The translations under genes and the position numbers were made by a program. Below the pieces are notes generated by a model that had not been told where the DNA came from, did no database searches, and saw nothing but the letters and a program-made list of their open reading frames with translations. This document shows, piece after piece, positions 36,501 through 51,500 of a DNA stretch of 64,000 nucleotides. The DNA is from Agapetus fuscipes. Its lineage: Eukaryota; Arthropoda; Insecta; Trichoptera; Glossosomatidae. The stretch covers positions 12,275,960 to 12,339,959 of the forward strand of contig OX637333.1 in assembly GCA_951799405.1 (NCBI GenBank), read 5' to 3'. Numbering within the stretch: the first letter of the stretch is position 1; each line of letters opens with the position of its first letter.

Positions 36501-39500
36501 ACTTATAAGTGACGCGTCCAACCTGTTCTCAGACACCCTCGAGGAGTTCTCCTCTCTAGCCAGTGTCCTTTCTCGCTGGGAAAGCTGGCGTTCCAAGGAC
36601 AGAGCAGCTTATGTGGATGCTTACGCAGGGCTCTGTCTGCCCAGGCTAGCGGGGCCCTATCTCAGACTGAAGGTTGAGCTCATTACAATCAATGTTCTTT
36701 TTTACAAGGTGGTAGAGTATTCTTGTGATTAGCCCTGAAGCGCTATTCTGCTAAATTCCTTACACTTTGGATATCAATCCAAGTTGGAGCTTGCTAGCGC
36801 TTGCAAAAGAACTTCATAGATAAAAAATCACAGTACACTTTTTTGGACACTAATCGCGATCTCATCACCTTAAAGCCGTAAGTAATTTTGCAGAATAGCG
36901 CTTCTGAATTTATTTGTTACAATCTCATGTCTTTGTAATGTCAAGGTTTACAAGGTATGAGAGAGCCAGGCAAGTAAGAATTATATACAGTGCAACTTCT
37001 TACTGCTTCATTCTGAAGGGGTCGCAGTCGCGTGTGTCTAATGGAAAATTCGGGGATTCGCAGGCAAGAAGTTACACTATATGTGTAGCTTAGTTGCGTT
37101 TTGTCTCTGTTCACAAATCTGCCACTCTTTAAGGAGAGTTAGGCGGCTAAACAATGAATATTGTCAAATGTACACACCTCATATATCCACCTTGTTTTTC
37201 AGTTACTCTTATGGAATCCTATAACTGATGAGAATGCACCTGACTGGGAGAAGATGCCATGGTACAGGTGAGCACATCTCGTACTTAATATTCAACACAT
37301 AAAACTTTCTAATTCTTATTTTTGTTCTGTAAAAATATGGAATGTCCTTTAGGATGGGAATGTTGGTCTGTATAAAACATAACAACTTTCTCTAAATTCC
37401 TAAATTCCAGTGTTATTCTTACTTGTCTCTTTCGCCGTCGGCTTATCTAGTGTTTACTTAGTTTGGATACAAAGCAAGACTACAGTATTGAAGGTCTCAG
37501 TCCAGCAGAGATAAGCATACGAATATGTTTAAAATGCAGAAAATACCTCGGCAATCTCACATTTGAGATGTCACTAGATAAAAGATAATTAAAAAATAGG
37601 GATTTTGAAGTTGAAAATAAATAATCTCTAAAATTAATTAATGACAATGTATCATTGAAAGTTATACAAAATAAGGAAGTTAAAATAATTATTATCACAA
37701 TTTAAAAAAAAACTGATTCCTTCAAATAATCCTTTATTTTTTTACACCAGGGAAAATAAAACAAGTGGGGCATTTGATTTAAGTATTTGCTTTTTTAATA
37801 ATTACATAAAATAAATTTAGATTAACACAAAGCGCTTTATTTGCAATAATGTCCTGCTGAACAACTCACAAAATCATGTCACAAAGGCTCAGTTTAGACA
37901 CACGAAATTTTTTTGAAAAAGTTTCGATAGTGACGTCAAGCAAGATGGCCGCTCCGCAGTGACAGTTGCTGGCAATTTTGATATTATGATGATTTTTAAA
38001 AAATGCCGCATGACCCGCTTATTTCGTAATGTTGGTCAGACTGAGTTGTCAGACATTTCCACTTCGGAGTTAAAATGTCTGAAAAGTCAAAGACAATAAT
38101 GCTATGGACTCGACAATTTTGGTAGGTATTTCAAATTTTTTTGTTAATTTACAACTCGAAAACCTTTATTTTCTGTGAAAACTAAAAACAATTTGGAAAA
38201 TATAAAATAATTGTTAACCCCTTGAAAAGAAAAAGGAAGTAGGTAATAATTAAATTGAGTTTGTTCTTACTTTTGGATTAAAAAAAAAATTATTTCAGGA
38301 CTTTTTTCCCATTGCAACGTTTTAATTATTAAATGATTCCGTGAAACTTTTCACGGAAGAAACATGTTAATCAACTATTTTTATAAGTCGTAAGTAATTT
38401 CAGTCGTAAGGGAAGTTTTAAATTTAATGTTGGTCTCGGCAAATAAGCGCCAAAAATAATGACACAATATAATGTGAACAAAATATAAAATACCAATGCA
38501 ATATTAATGACGCAATTGCAATATTGCATTCTGTTTCATAAAAATATTTTTGAGGTTAAGAACCCGTAATATATTTTCACAACTAACATTGGAATATTCA
38601 GCCAGTTTGTACAACACCACGATGAATTTTAAATTATCTGTATGATTCTTTTTTTTTACCGACGCATAGTTAAACTTAACACGTATTAAAATAATTTAAT
38701 TCCTACATTATTTTAATCCCATTCGATGTTTGAATAAACCGCAACAGCTAAATGCCATTAGAAGAAAAAGATTCTGTTTTGTTCAAAAAATATTTTGTTC
38801 AAATGTGTGTGGAGACGGAAAACCGATAGTTGCCGCTAAAAATCGCTGTCTGACGTCACTATCGAAACTTTTTCAAAAAAATTTCGTGTGTCTAAACTGA
38901 GCCTAATGTTGGTCAGACTGAGTTCTCAGACATTTCCACTTCGGAGTTAAAATGTCTGAAAAGTCAAAGACAATAATGCTATGGACTCGACATGGACTCG
39001 ACAATTTTGGTAGGTATTTTAAATGTTTTTGTTAATTTAAAACCCGAAAACCTTTATTTTCTGTGAAAACTAAAAACAATTTGGAAAATATAAAATAATT
39101 GTTAACCCCTTGAAAAGAAAAAGGAAGTAGGTAATAATTAAATTGAGTTTGTTCTTACTTTTGGATTAAAAACAATTTTATATCACAACGGTGTTTTTTC
39201 CATTGCAACGTTTTAATTATGAAATGATTCCGTGAAACTTTTCACGGAAGAAACATGTTACTCAATTATTTTTAATTAAAGTCGTAAATAATTTCAGTCG
39301 TAGGTGAAAATTAAATTTAATGTTGGTCTCGGCAAATAAGCGCCAAAAACAATGACTCAGTATAATGTGAACACAATATAAAATACCAATGCAATATTAA
39401 TAACACAATTGCAATATTGCATTCTGTTTCATAAAAATATTTTTGAGGTTAAGAACCCGTAATATATTTTCACAACTAACATTGGAATATTTAGCCAGTT

Positions 39501-42500
39501 TGTACAACACCACGATGAATTTTAAATTATCTGTATGATTCTTTTTTTTACCGACACATAGTTAAACTTAACACGTAAAATAATTTAATTCCTACATTAT
39601 TAATTTAATCCCATTCGATGTTTGAATAAACCGCAACAGCTAAATGCCATTAGAAGAAAAAGATTCTGTTTTGTTCAAAAAATATTTTGTTCAAATGTGT
39701 GTGGAGACGGAAAACCGATAGTTGCCGCTAAAAATCGCTGTCTGACGTCACTATCGAAACTTTTTCAAAAAAATTTCGTGTGTCTAAACTGAGCCAAACA
39801 CAATAATTATATGGAACACATCAGCTGTCAAATGTCGGCCGTTTGTTAACCCATCTCCGGGGCTGGATTTGTGTCAGACTAAGTTTCCATATAAGTGTTT
39901 TTAGGCTTTCATGGCCGGCTTCAGATAATGATGATAAGTACAAGCCCTGAAGAAGTCAGTCGTATGTTACTGACGAAACGTAGCAGCCTTCCAAAAAGAA
40001 TAAAGCAGCCTACAAAAGAATTATTGAACATGGTCTACAAGCCCGGAAAGATGGATTCTACACCCTTAAGTTTCCATATGTTTGCAGGTTAGGATTGTTA
40101 GGCCTTTTAGTTGTAGACTCCAGCCTTAGTCTACGGGAATACTAATTTGGCAAAGCGTGGGCTCAATGGAAGATCAAAATGTCAAAGAATAGCACTGCTT
40201 GTATTCATTACTGCCTACTCCACAGATCATGCTGTATACCTACTCATTGTACTTTAGCTGTGTAGGTATCTGTTTGTCTTTACATCCCTACCAAATATTG
40301 TACGTCCTACATACTAGTCGCAGTACCCATATTATTATTTTTCTTTTTCCTTTCTCATGACTTGGTTGCATACTAAATTGGAAAAGCGGCAGGTCTCGCG
40401 GCTAACCGCCTAGGCGGTTAACCGCTAGTGCGTAAGGAGGCTTACCCCCGTATTCACGATCAAAACTGACTTAAGTGCCTAACTCAAGTGCTACACTAAC
40501 TCAAGGGTCGACATTCTGGAGCGTTTTGTTTCACAAAGAACACATAAGTATTACTTGGTTTAGTGCCCAACCCCCAGGAGACGTACGTCTCAGTCATTGG
40601 CTCTCGAAAAAACCCAGCTCTGTAATTGGTCAGTAATTTCCGACCAATATTCGGCGAACTTCACTCTTATCATTGCCGCTTCTTTCAAATTTCAATGTCA
40701 TATCAGCTGTGCATAAAACTTGACAACAAGTAAGTACGTATAACGTACTTACTAATTTAAGTAAACCGTAAGTACGAATTTGTTAGTTTACAATTTCTAT
40801 TACTTACTTTACTTTACTTACTTTCTTCGGCTCATAAGCCTTGAAGGCTCAGGGCCTCCCGCACCACAATCCTCCAGGACTCTCTGTCTTGTGCAGCTTC
40901 CCTCCATGGTCCCCTCACTCCCAGAATTTCGGCATCGGCTTCAATGTTGTCTGCCCACCGCATCCTGGGACGTCCGAGTGGTCTAACACCTGAAGGGGCA
41001 CCATCCAAGACTGTTTCTATTAGTTTTTTAAAATACATTTATGTAATATCCAATGTTTTGATCGATTTCAGCGCCAAAAAGATGTTGTTTTCTCCAGCGG
41101 AAAAGGAGCTGCTGGTGGCTCTGATTAAAGAAAAACCTGTAATAGAAGATAAAAGAACAGATCGAAGAAATTGTTGGCTTTGCAACCCTCAATGAGCAAC
41201 GGCAAAACTGTATACAGAACGACGCATTTTTTCAATCAAAAACGTCTTCTAAATTCTTCCTCTTCGTAATACGTAAATGGGTCTTTACAGTCTCTGATAT
41301 ATTTTCTTGGGACACTATTTTTGGACAAAACAATGTTATTATACTCGTTGATGTCGTCTTTATCGTTAGAATTATTATTTTATGTAAATAATTCACAACC
41401 AAACAAAAACTGTGCTGAAATGCGGCGGAATATTTTGACAGTTCATCTGTCATTGCAGTATGGTCCTAGACCATACTGGAGAACAAACCCAATTCTGATG
41501 GTCAAACAATGTAAATATACTCGTCAAAACAATGTTAATATACTCGTAAAAATTGTCTTGATAGTAAGAATTCATTTTTTCATGTAAATTCACAATCGAA
41601 CAAAAAATGTGATAACAATGAAATATGACAAAATATTTTGACAGCGCTTAAGCGTTGGTTAATATACCTGTCGACATTCCTAACCTAAGTGCTAGTTTTT
41701 GGAGCGCTTTAGCGCTACTTTTACCCTAAGTATTGTTCTTGAAATGAATTTCCCCAATCTAAGCGCTAGTTTGCCCTTAAGTTAGTGCTAGTTTTGATCG
41801 TGAATACGGGGGTTAGTCTGTATAACAAATGTAGATTTTTCACCAATTCCTTGACTTATAGGTTGGTATGAGGCTGACCACCCATACTGTAAAAAATGGT
41901 TCACTTTGCCAATGTCACCCCTGTGTCAGGGAAGGTCGGCAAAAGTTGTAGGGCTTATGTTCATTTGAGGTTTGGATTTTATTTGTAAGTACACATTCAG
42001 CATTTGTAAGCGCAAACTACACGTGTTTGTTTGTGGGCATACATCTGAGAGCTTTAAATGAATATATCCTTGCAACTTATATTATAGATTTATATTATAG
42101 ATGACTGATAGGTTGGTGTGAGGCTGACCACCCGTGCTGTAAAAATCGGTTCACTTTTGCCAATGCCACCCCGGTTCAGGGAACGGCGGCAGGAGTTGCA
42201 AGGTTTACGTTCATGTGAGGTTTTGTTTATTTGTATGTTCACATGCAGAATGTGTATTGTGGCATGCTTTCACATGTGGCATGCATTAAATATGAGCCTT
42301 AAATGTTAACATATCTTTGCAGCTTAGATTATAGATGGTTGTGCTGACTCAACCTAGTAATTGTCTTTCAACTTGGGTCCGTGTCTTGCGATTAAATTTT
42401 ATTATAATTGATATTATTGTTTTTTTGTTTCTGTTTTCTTTTTACGAGGCTTGCGATTCGGGAACATAAATATGTGAATTGTGTCTTGTTGTGGAAGATC

Positions 42501-45500
42501 GATTTGGTTTCTTCCTTATCCTCTTCCATAATACAATCTAAGGTTGAAGGGACACACAAACGGATTTAGTACACAGAGCCTGTAATCATAATATTGATAA
42601 CACACACCACTACATTAACATTGTGTATACGTACCTCCCATTGCAGCTCTGACATGTAACATTATTGTTTTGGGTATTTTGTTTGTTTTTTATTTCACAC
42701 ACTTGTGGTGTATTGTACTTAGAGATGGAAGTAAGTAAAAAAAACGAAAAAACGCTTACGCTTTTTAAAAAAAGCAGCTTAAAAAGCGTTTTTTCGTTTT
42801 TTGGGTTTATTGTAAATATAAAATTTAATTCATTTAGTAGTTTCAGTTTTTCCATATTTACTCAAAAACTATTGACATTATTGAAATTTTTTTGAGTATT
42901 AAACCTAAACAATGTATAGTTCTGTAAGTTAAAAGCAAAAAAAAAAATCCAAAATACAGCACACACGAAAAAATAGCTAAAAATGTAAAAAAAACGCGTT
43001 TTTTGAAATATTTTTTTGTGGTGGCAATTCTTAAGTTATATATTTTGTTTAAGCTTTATAATTAAGAAAAAAAATTAATAAACATGCTTGATTTTTTTCA
43101 TTACTGTAACTATTTTGCTAAGACCATAAAGTGTAAGAAACAAAAACGGCAGATTTAGCTTTATAGCACGCCATTAGCGTTTGAAAAAAGCAGAAGCATC
43201 GTTTCGTTTCGTTTTAAACGAAAACGAAAACGAAAACGATGCTTCTGCTTTTTTCAAACGCTAATGGCGTGCTATAAAGCTAAATCTGCCGTTTTTGTTT
43301 CTTACACTTTATGGTCTTAGCAAAATAGTTACAGTAATGAAAAAAATCAAGCATGTTTATTAAATTTTTTTCTTAATTATAAAGCTTAAACAAAATATAT
43401 AACTTAAGAATTGCCACCACAAAAAAATATTTAAAAAAACGCGTTTTTTTTACATTTTTAGCTATTTTTTCGTGTGTGCTGTATTTTGGATTTTTTTTTT
43501 GCTTTTAACTTACAGAACTATACATTGTTTAGGTTTAATACTCAAAATTTTTTCAATAATGTCAATAGTTTTTGAGTAAATATGGAAAAACTGAAACTAC
43601 TAAATGAATTAAATTTTAATTAAATCAAAATTAGCAGAAGCAACTTTTTATACGCTTTTTTTTCAAAACGACTTTTCGTTTAAATTGTAAGCGCGCTTAG
43701 TTGCTTAAAATAAAAAGCAGCTATTTTAAACTGCTTTTCGTTTAAACGGCCACCTCTAATTGTACTACAGTACCTACCTACTTCCTACCTACAAACACTT
43801 TTTTCAGTACTGACAACACTGCTTTAATTTTTACTTTATAGCAGTCCGAAGGACTGTTATAAAGTATTGTATTCGTCCGAAAAAAAAAAAATGAGGTTTC
43901 AACGGAAATGAGTTGTCCTGCACCAGGACATGCAAAAAAACCTAATTTGTCGAACCTGTCCGTCCGTCCGTATGAGTGTATGTCCCAGCCGAAACTACTG
44001 ATCACAGAGACACCAATTTTTGGATTTAGAGAATTGACAACCACAGATTTTGATGGGCCGACTGGCATGGCACCACCCTGAAAATTCAAGATGGCTGCCA
44101 TACAAAAAAAATATAAAATTGCACTTTTCTGAAAAACGGCTCTAACAATTTTCTTTAAAATTTCAGTGTGGTCGTTGCTTAAGTTTTTTCTAAGAAAATT
44201 AGGTATGGCAACACTCTTGCCAACCTGCGTCTATGGGTTGCCATATGAAAGAAAAAAACGATTGTGATTATCTCGGAAATGGCTGGGTTGACAAAAAAAA
44301 ATGTTAAACAATATTACGCGCAATATTAATTTCTACAAAAATTAAAAGAATACTTTAAAAAAACTTTTACTTAAAGTACCGTTTACACAATCTCAAAATT
44401 TTCATCGAAAATATTAAAAAGACCCATAAAAACGCAATTTTGTAAAACTTTTTTTAGGTTCAAAAGAAAGAAAAATTTATAAACTTCTTTGTAATATAAT
44501 TTGTTTTTCACTATTTTGAGAATTCAAGATGGCTTCCAAAGAGGAGAAAACTTCAAATGCGATTTTCTCAAAAACGGCTCTAACGATTTTTTTTAAATTT
44601 TCAGTAAAGTAGTTGCTTGATACATTCTTACCAAATTTAGTTATGGCAACATTTTTGCTAATCTGCGTCTATGAGTTGCCATATGAAAAAAATAAACAAT
44701 TGTGATTTTCTCAGAAGTGAAAGCGTTGACAAAAAAATAATGTTCTACAATATTATACGTAACATCAAATTCTATATAAAAATTAAATAAAAATTTGGAA
44801 AATAAAAACATAAAGGGCCGTTTACATGATATCGAAAATTGAAATTAAAAGGCTACAAAAACCCATCAGAACGCAAAAAACTTTTATGTTTCTTAAATTC
44901 ATCAGAAAAAACTTTGGTTTAACTATAATTCATAGTGAAACATTTTTCAAATTTTAGAAAATTCAAGATGGCTTCCGAACAGCTGAAAATTTCAAATGAG
45001 ATTTTCTCAAAAACGGCTCCAACGATTTTCTTTATTTTTTTTTGCATAATCGTCATTATAATACTGCTATGTAACAACAATAACCATTGCCTCATAATTT
45101 TCTTTGTTTTGGGGGTTGCCATACAAGAGAAAAAAATAATTTAAAATTTCTCGGCAGAGAAAGGGTTAACTAAAAAATAATGTTCTACAATTGAAAAGCT
45201 TTTATATATACCTACATACATGAATCATTACTTTTTTTAAAAAAATATTATAAAGTATAGCCACCATACAAAGTGACAAATTTTCATACAAAAAATTATT
45301 GTAATATTTTTGGTAGCAAAACGTCTAATAACCATAAATAAACCTACATAACAATTCACTCAATCAATTGCTATAAAACAACAATAAGCATTGCCTCTTA
45401 ATACTCTTTGTTTTGGGGGTTGCCATACAAGAGAAAACAATATTTTAAATTTTACCGGCAGAGAACGGGTTAACTAAAAAATAATGTTCTACAATTGAAA

Positions 45501-48500
45501 AGCTCTTATATATACCTACATACATTAATCATTACTTTTTTCAAATAAATATTATAAGGTGTAGCCACCATACAAAGTGACAAATTTTAATACAAAAATA
45601 ATTGTAATATTCTTGGTACTAAAACGCCTAATATAAAATACTAGGCTACGAGTCTTAAAATCTAGTTAGTTGCACCCATATAATAATCAATCATAACTAA
45701 CGTACCCATCAAACAAAGTGTTAGTTTTGATACAAACGGGATCAATGATAATACTGCAAAAAGACGATTGCTTAAAAAGATTAGCTTCATTACTTTCACA
45801 CAACTAAATGTTTTGTTATGAAAATTGGCTATGACCTAAACATGACCGTATTTTGTGCTATAAAGTCCTGTGCAGTCCACTGTACAATTTATTTTTATTG
45901 ACATTGATGTCTAATAGTAAGTAATGTCAGTGATTGTTGAGAAAACATTCCTATAGTTAAAATGTATATGCGATAGATACCTATTATTGGAGCATTGGAG
46001 ATACTTATGTGTTTGTATCATGGAGGAAGTATTAAATGGAGGGGTCGTACATGTGATTTAGTACCAATCAACATGATGCATCGTCTTTGACACCATACAT
46101 TGTTTATAATGCTGTCTCGCTCACGACATATGAAATGCTTTTCTCATTTTCTATGTAAGCAACGTGTCTCTACTCCATCTTCAACCTATTTACATATCAC
46201 CAAGGAAACACATGAAATCACTATAGTAACGGATTTGTTAGTAGTGTTGTTGCAAGTATGAAAATATCTGATAAATTCCGAATTCAAAAATGTTCCCACC
46301 TCATTGTGTATGGGGTGATTTCCACAAGTATCTATTACCGCGAGCATAGAAGTAACATACTTGAAGCAGCAAATACCTTTATATTTTAACATCACTAGCT
46401 CTAGAAATGGCTGCTACTTTCGCAAACAAAATATTTCGACAAACGAAAAACTAATTTTATCAACGTTATCATATGGAATAGTGATTAAAGTGAAATATTA
46501 TTCCATGTTCTACAACACATTTAATCTATTTTGTTGGCACGTTTAGAGAATACCCATTTTGACATTTATATGGATTTTTTCCCAATGAGGTAACACACCT
46601 GTTGACAGTTGGAAGGTTACCGATAGACTGAATTTGGATTTTTGTGTGATGAGTGGGGTAGCGTATTTCTAATTCTCAAAGGATTGATTTTTTAGCCCAT
46701 CCAGTTCTATATATCCATGGTTTGTATTATGTATTTTGTGTATGTGCAACTCTTTTGTTCTGTTAGTGTCTTCATATTAAATAAATAAATAAATCATCCT
46801 TCAATAAAAAGCCACGTTGCCAAATATATAAACAACCAAATACTTCTTCTTTTTATAGTAGACCTTAGATCTGTTTATTCCGGAACTCTCTCCTGTGATT
46901 TAGAATACCAGCTGTTCTTCCTTTTGGGTGGTCGACCTGGTACATGCTGACTGTCTGGTATGTTGTGTGCAACGATTCGAGTTAACCTACTATTACTCAT
47001 GAGGTCTACATGGTCCGTCCAGAATCTCAGATGATCTGAGTGGGTTCTTGGTTCGTGACGTGTCTACTCATATCTCAATTATTGAAACAAAATGAATTAG
47101 TCTGTATTTCTTCCAGAGGTCTGATGCTGTATGGTCTGTCGGAAGACCTGAACAACCCAGAGACAGAGGAATCTTTGGCGGAGGACCCTGACACCATGCT
47201 GATTCCCAATATCGTACTGAAGGTGATAATTCCAAAATTGGCAGGTCAGAAATTGTCCAGTTTATTTTTTCAGTCACATCTCACAGCACGGGGAACCACT
47301 CAACTGTCACATTTCTTGGGATTCTTAGATTTGTGCATACAGCGTAATCCAGTGGAATTTAAAGAAATATCTATAATTTAACAAAGATTATATCTATAAT
47401 TTATAATCTATAATCTAAGCTGCAAAGATATATTAACATTTAAGGTGCATATTAAATGCATGCCCACAGACAGGCGACATACGAGTACATGTACATACAA
47501 AATATACCTTACCTTACATGAACGTTAGCCTTGCCACTCCTGTCACCTTTCCCTAAAACTGGTGTGGCATTGGCAATAGTGAACTAAGTTTTTACAGCAT
47601 GTGGGGTCAGCCTCACACTAACCTTTTAGTCAAGGAAGTACAAAACTATTATTCAATGAAGTGTTTTCTTTAAATTTGTTATTTTCAAATTATTGGGCAT
47701 TTGGCTTGTTTTGGGCAACTCTTTGTGGGCATGCATTAAATAAGAGCCTTAAATATCTGTATACATGTTTGCTTGTGAAAATGCATATAATGTGAATCCC
47801 CAATGTTACATATCTTTACAACTTAGATTAGATTAGAGGTGAAGTATTATCTATCGCTTATTTGACCAATGCATTCTTTCCGACAATCTTAATACATAAA
47901 TTTAACACCTTCAATGATCTTGATGATCTTTGCCTTATAGGTTGGTATGAAGCTGACCACCCATACTGTAAAAAATGGTTCACTTTGCCAATGTCACCCC
48001 TGCTTCAGGGAAGGTCGGCAAGAGTTGCAGGGCTTATGTTTATTTGAGATTGGATTTTTTATATTGTAGGTCCACATGCGGCATGTGTAAGCGCGAAATT
48101 ATGCGTATCTGCTTGTGGGAATGCATTTAATATGAATCTCAAATGATACATATCTTTGCAGCTTAGATTTAGATTTAGATGTGCTATAAAATATTATCTG
48201 CTGTAATTAAAATTAACAAGTCATTTTTATTTACCTCATTCAAGGCCCCGGAAGAAGGCTTGTGAGGAGCGCACTGTCTATTTAGTTATTTATTATCCTA
48301 TGGATGAAGTTTATCTCCAACATATCTTACCTCACCTCCGGAGATCAAATTCCATAATACTTCAATGCCGGGGAATAATTAGCAAAATGCAGTGTATTAC
48401 GAAAGTTTATTTGCTAAATATATTTCTTGTTTACCATTTCAGTAGCATTAATATGGACAGCATAATTTGGGTTCCAAACAGTCGAATAAAACTCAAGTAA

Positions 48501-51500
48501 ACTTCTATTACATGAGTTGAATAAGATGGACAATTCTTGGGTATTCCTGAAAAGTTTAATATTCCTAACAATAAAATACAACATCTTCATCGCTTTTTCA
48601 GTCATATTTTCATAATGGTTGACAAAACTCAATCTCTCGTCCAACAATACACCCAAATCACTGACTAACACACTGTGTACATGTTACCAGAGCTGGTTGA
48701 GGGGACGTGGGACCCGGTGTCGGGCTCGCAGTCTCGCCGCCTGGCTGCGCTGCTACGCCAGGCCGGGGCCCTGGTGGGGGCGACGCCCAGCTCCCGGCAG
48801 CTGCAGGCGCTGGCCACCGCTGTCATCAAGAGGGCGACCCTGGCCCTGCAGCATGACGTGTTTATACCCATCCTGCCAGAGAGGTGACAACAAAACACTC
48901 TTGACCCCTTTCACTGTGCTACAGATGTAAATCAAAAGCAAACATAAAAAATGTCATTTTAATTGATTCTTTTATTTCCAAAGTCTGCTATCTCCACACG
49001 CAACCGATTTTGTGAAAACGACATTTCAAACAGAAGGAATGAGGAACTAACCATAGACCAACTTGTTGTTAGTCAGGTACCCTGATTATAATTTATTGTG
49101 TTAATTCCTCTCTTTTACATCAATTGAAAAATGTGTGGAATATACATCATATCTATGTACGATACCTAGTTTGTGATTTACTTTCAATACAATTTTTCTA
49201 TTTACTCTCTCAAAGAAAATTTCTACTAACTCTATGGAAGTAAATTTATGCAATGTTTATATCGGTAAAAATATAGCAGAGGAATGGGAATAAAGAAAAA
49301 TACACATGCATTAAAATTACTTTACCCTAATTTATCAACATTTCAATGGCGGCGATGAAGGAGTTGTGAACTAACCATTGACAAACTTGTTATTCATCAA
49401 GATATAGCCGACACAGAAAAACAACAACAAAATTGTAATGTATAATTATGATATGATTATTTAGAGTAGGTAATATCATATATAAGGTAATGTATTATTG
49501 TAATATAATATTATTAGAGATTATTATTGCTTCACTGGTCAGTCTGGTTTTGTCTCTCGCCTTGTAAACACTGAAATGGAATAATACATCACATTGAAAC
49601 CAAGACTCATCTGTTCGTCTGATTGATATCCCCCATCCACAATAAACATCCCCAAAATACATCACAGTGGCGCAGTCAGGATAAAGAAGAACCATATAAA
49701 ACGGGATAAAAAATTTTTTTTTGGAAGAAATAAAATAATATTGTTGCAAGAGCAACATGTGGGAATCTTCGAGAAGGAAGAAGGATCTGAAGACTGAGGA
49801 TCACGAAGCCAGCTGAGGCGAGGTTGCTGCAGGGAGAACTGGAAGAAGTCTGAAGAGAAGGAGCGGTTTTCTTCAAGAGGAAGAGAACTCACGGAGCCAA
49901 GAGGAATCGCTGCAGGGAGTTACTGCAGCGGTTTTTTTTTTCAAGAGGAGAGGATCCAACTGGGGCGGAGTGCTGCAGGGAGTACTGCAGGAGCTGGGAG
50001 CCTTGAGGGTCGGTTTCCTGGAGGTGACTGCTGCAGGGAGTGGAAGCCACTTTCTGAGGGTCACGTAGGCGTTTCCTGGACTGTCGGACGCAGAAGCAGA
50101 TAAGATTTTTGTTTTCTTTCTTTCTGCCGTTTCAGACTATGGAGGGAACACGGAGGAGTCTAAGTCCTTTTTGCCATAGGACTGGAGATTGGGATGTCTT
50201 CAGACTTCGGCTCGACCAAGTTCTCATTTTGTATGATGAGAAGTTTTTAACTGAAGAACGCAGAAGGGCTGTTCTATTATCGTCTCTCACCAGGGAGACT
50301 TTTCAGACGGTGTCTGATCTATGTTTTCCGAAAAAGATTTCGGAGGCGAAATTCGAGGAGTTGATTGATATTATTGGGGGTCATTGTGGGGTAAAAAAAA
50401 ATATATTTGAGTATAGGGAGTCATTTTATTCATGTAAACAGCTCGAAACCGAGTCAATTAAGGATTATATAGCTAGATTGAAAAAAATTGCGGTAGACTG
50501 TAAATTTGAGGATAGATTGGAGGCAAATTTGAAGGATATATTTTTAATAGGTATCAGACAGAACAAAATAAAGCAGAGAATATTTTTAAAAGCAACGGAA
50601 TTGAAATTATCTGAATGTGTAGAATTAGCGAGAACAATGGAACATTTGTGTGGTCAAAACAATTCAGAAAGTATAAATTTAATGAGTTCGTGTAATTCGA
50701 GGGATTCCACAGAAACTCGGAAGTCAAGGGATAGACAGCGAAATTCTGAAATCAAGCGAAATAATTCAAATGATAGTAAGAAATCTATTTTTAGACATGC
50801 AAGTATTTCAAGTGATAGGAATAATAATTATAAATGCTTTAACTGTGGTAAATTCGGTCATAAACAAAATGCATGCAAGTTTTTAAATAAAGATAATAAA
50901 AATATTAAATGCTTTAAATGTAACAAATCTGGTCATTATGCAAATAAATGCAAGTTTCGAAGAATAAATACAATAATGGCCATTAATGAGATGGATGGTC
51001 CCATTTTTTTAAACGTAAAGGTAAATGATACAGATCTAAAAATGATTTTAGATACGGGTTCTGGGGTGACTATTATTCCTTGGCACATATTTAATGAACA
51101 TTTTTCAAATATTAAGTTAGAACATTGTGATTTGAAATTATCAAGCTATGATGGTACTCAACTACAAGTAAAAGGTCGTAAGTACATGAGAGTAGAATAT
51201 CAAGGAAGTAAAGAGTACATAGAAATAATTGTTGTATATAAAGGGTCGTCTTCTTTATTAGGTCGGAATTTTTTGAATACTTTTAAAATAAATTCATTCA
51301 ATGTTAGCGATAATATTTATTCAGTAGGAAATAATAATACGAATTATAATGCAGATTTTTTTTCTAGTATGAGAAAAAAATATCCAGCTGTTTTTGAGAG
51401 TAAAGCAGGTACTTTTAAAAATTTTGAAGCGGAGATAGAAGTTATAAAAGACTTTAAGGCAAAATTTGTTAACCCGAGGCCAATTCCTTTTAATTTGAGA

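Larger units (their letters stand above)
40445..41811 (+). mobile_element. PIF/Harbinger element, internally decayed
   Basis: The ends CCCCCGTATTCACGATCAAA and TTTGATCGTGAATACGGGGG form terminal inverted repeats, flanked by TTA on both sides, the PIF/Harbinger target duplication. The interior carries a Myb/SANT-like coding fragment and an inserted LINE fragment. No DDE nuclease was recognised. Confidence 0.85.
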
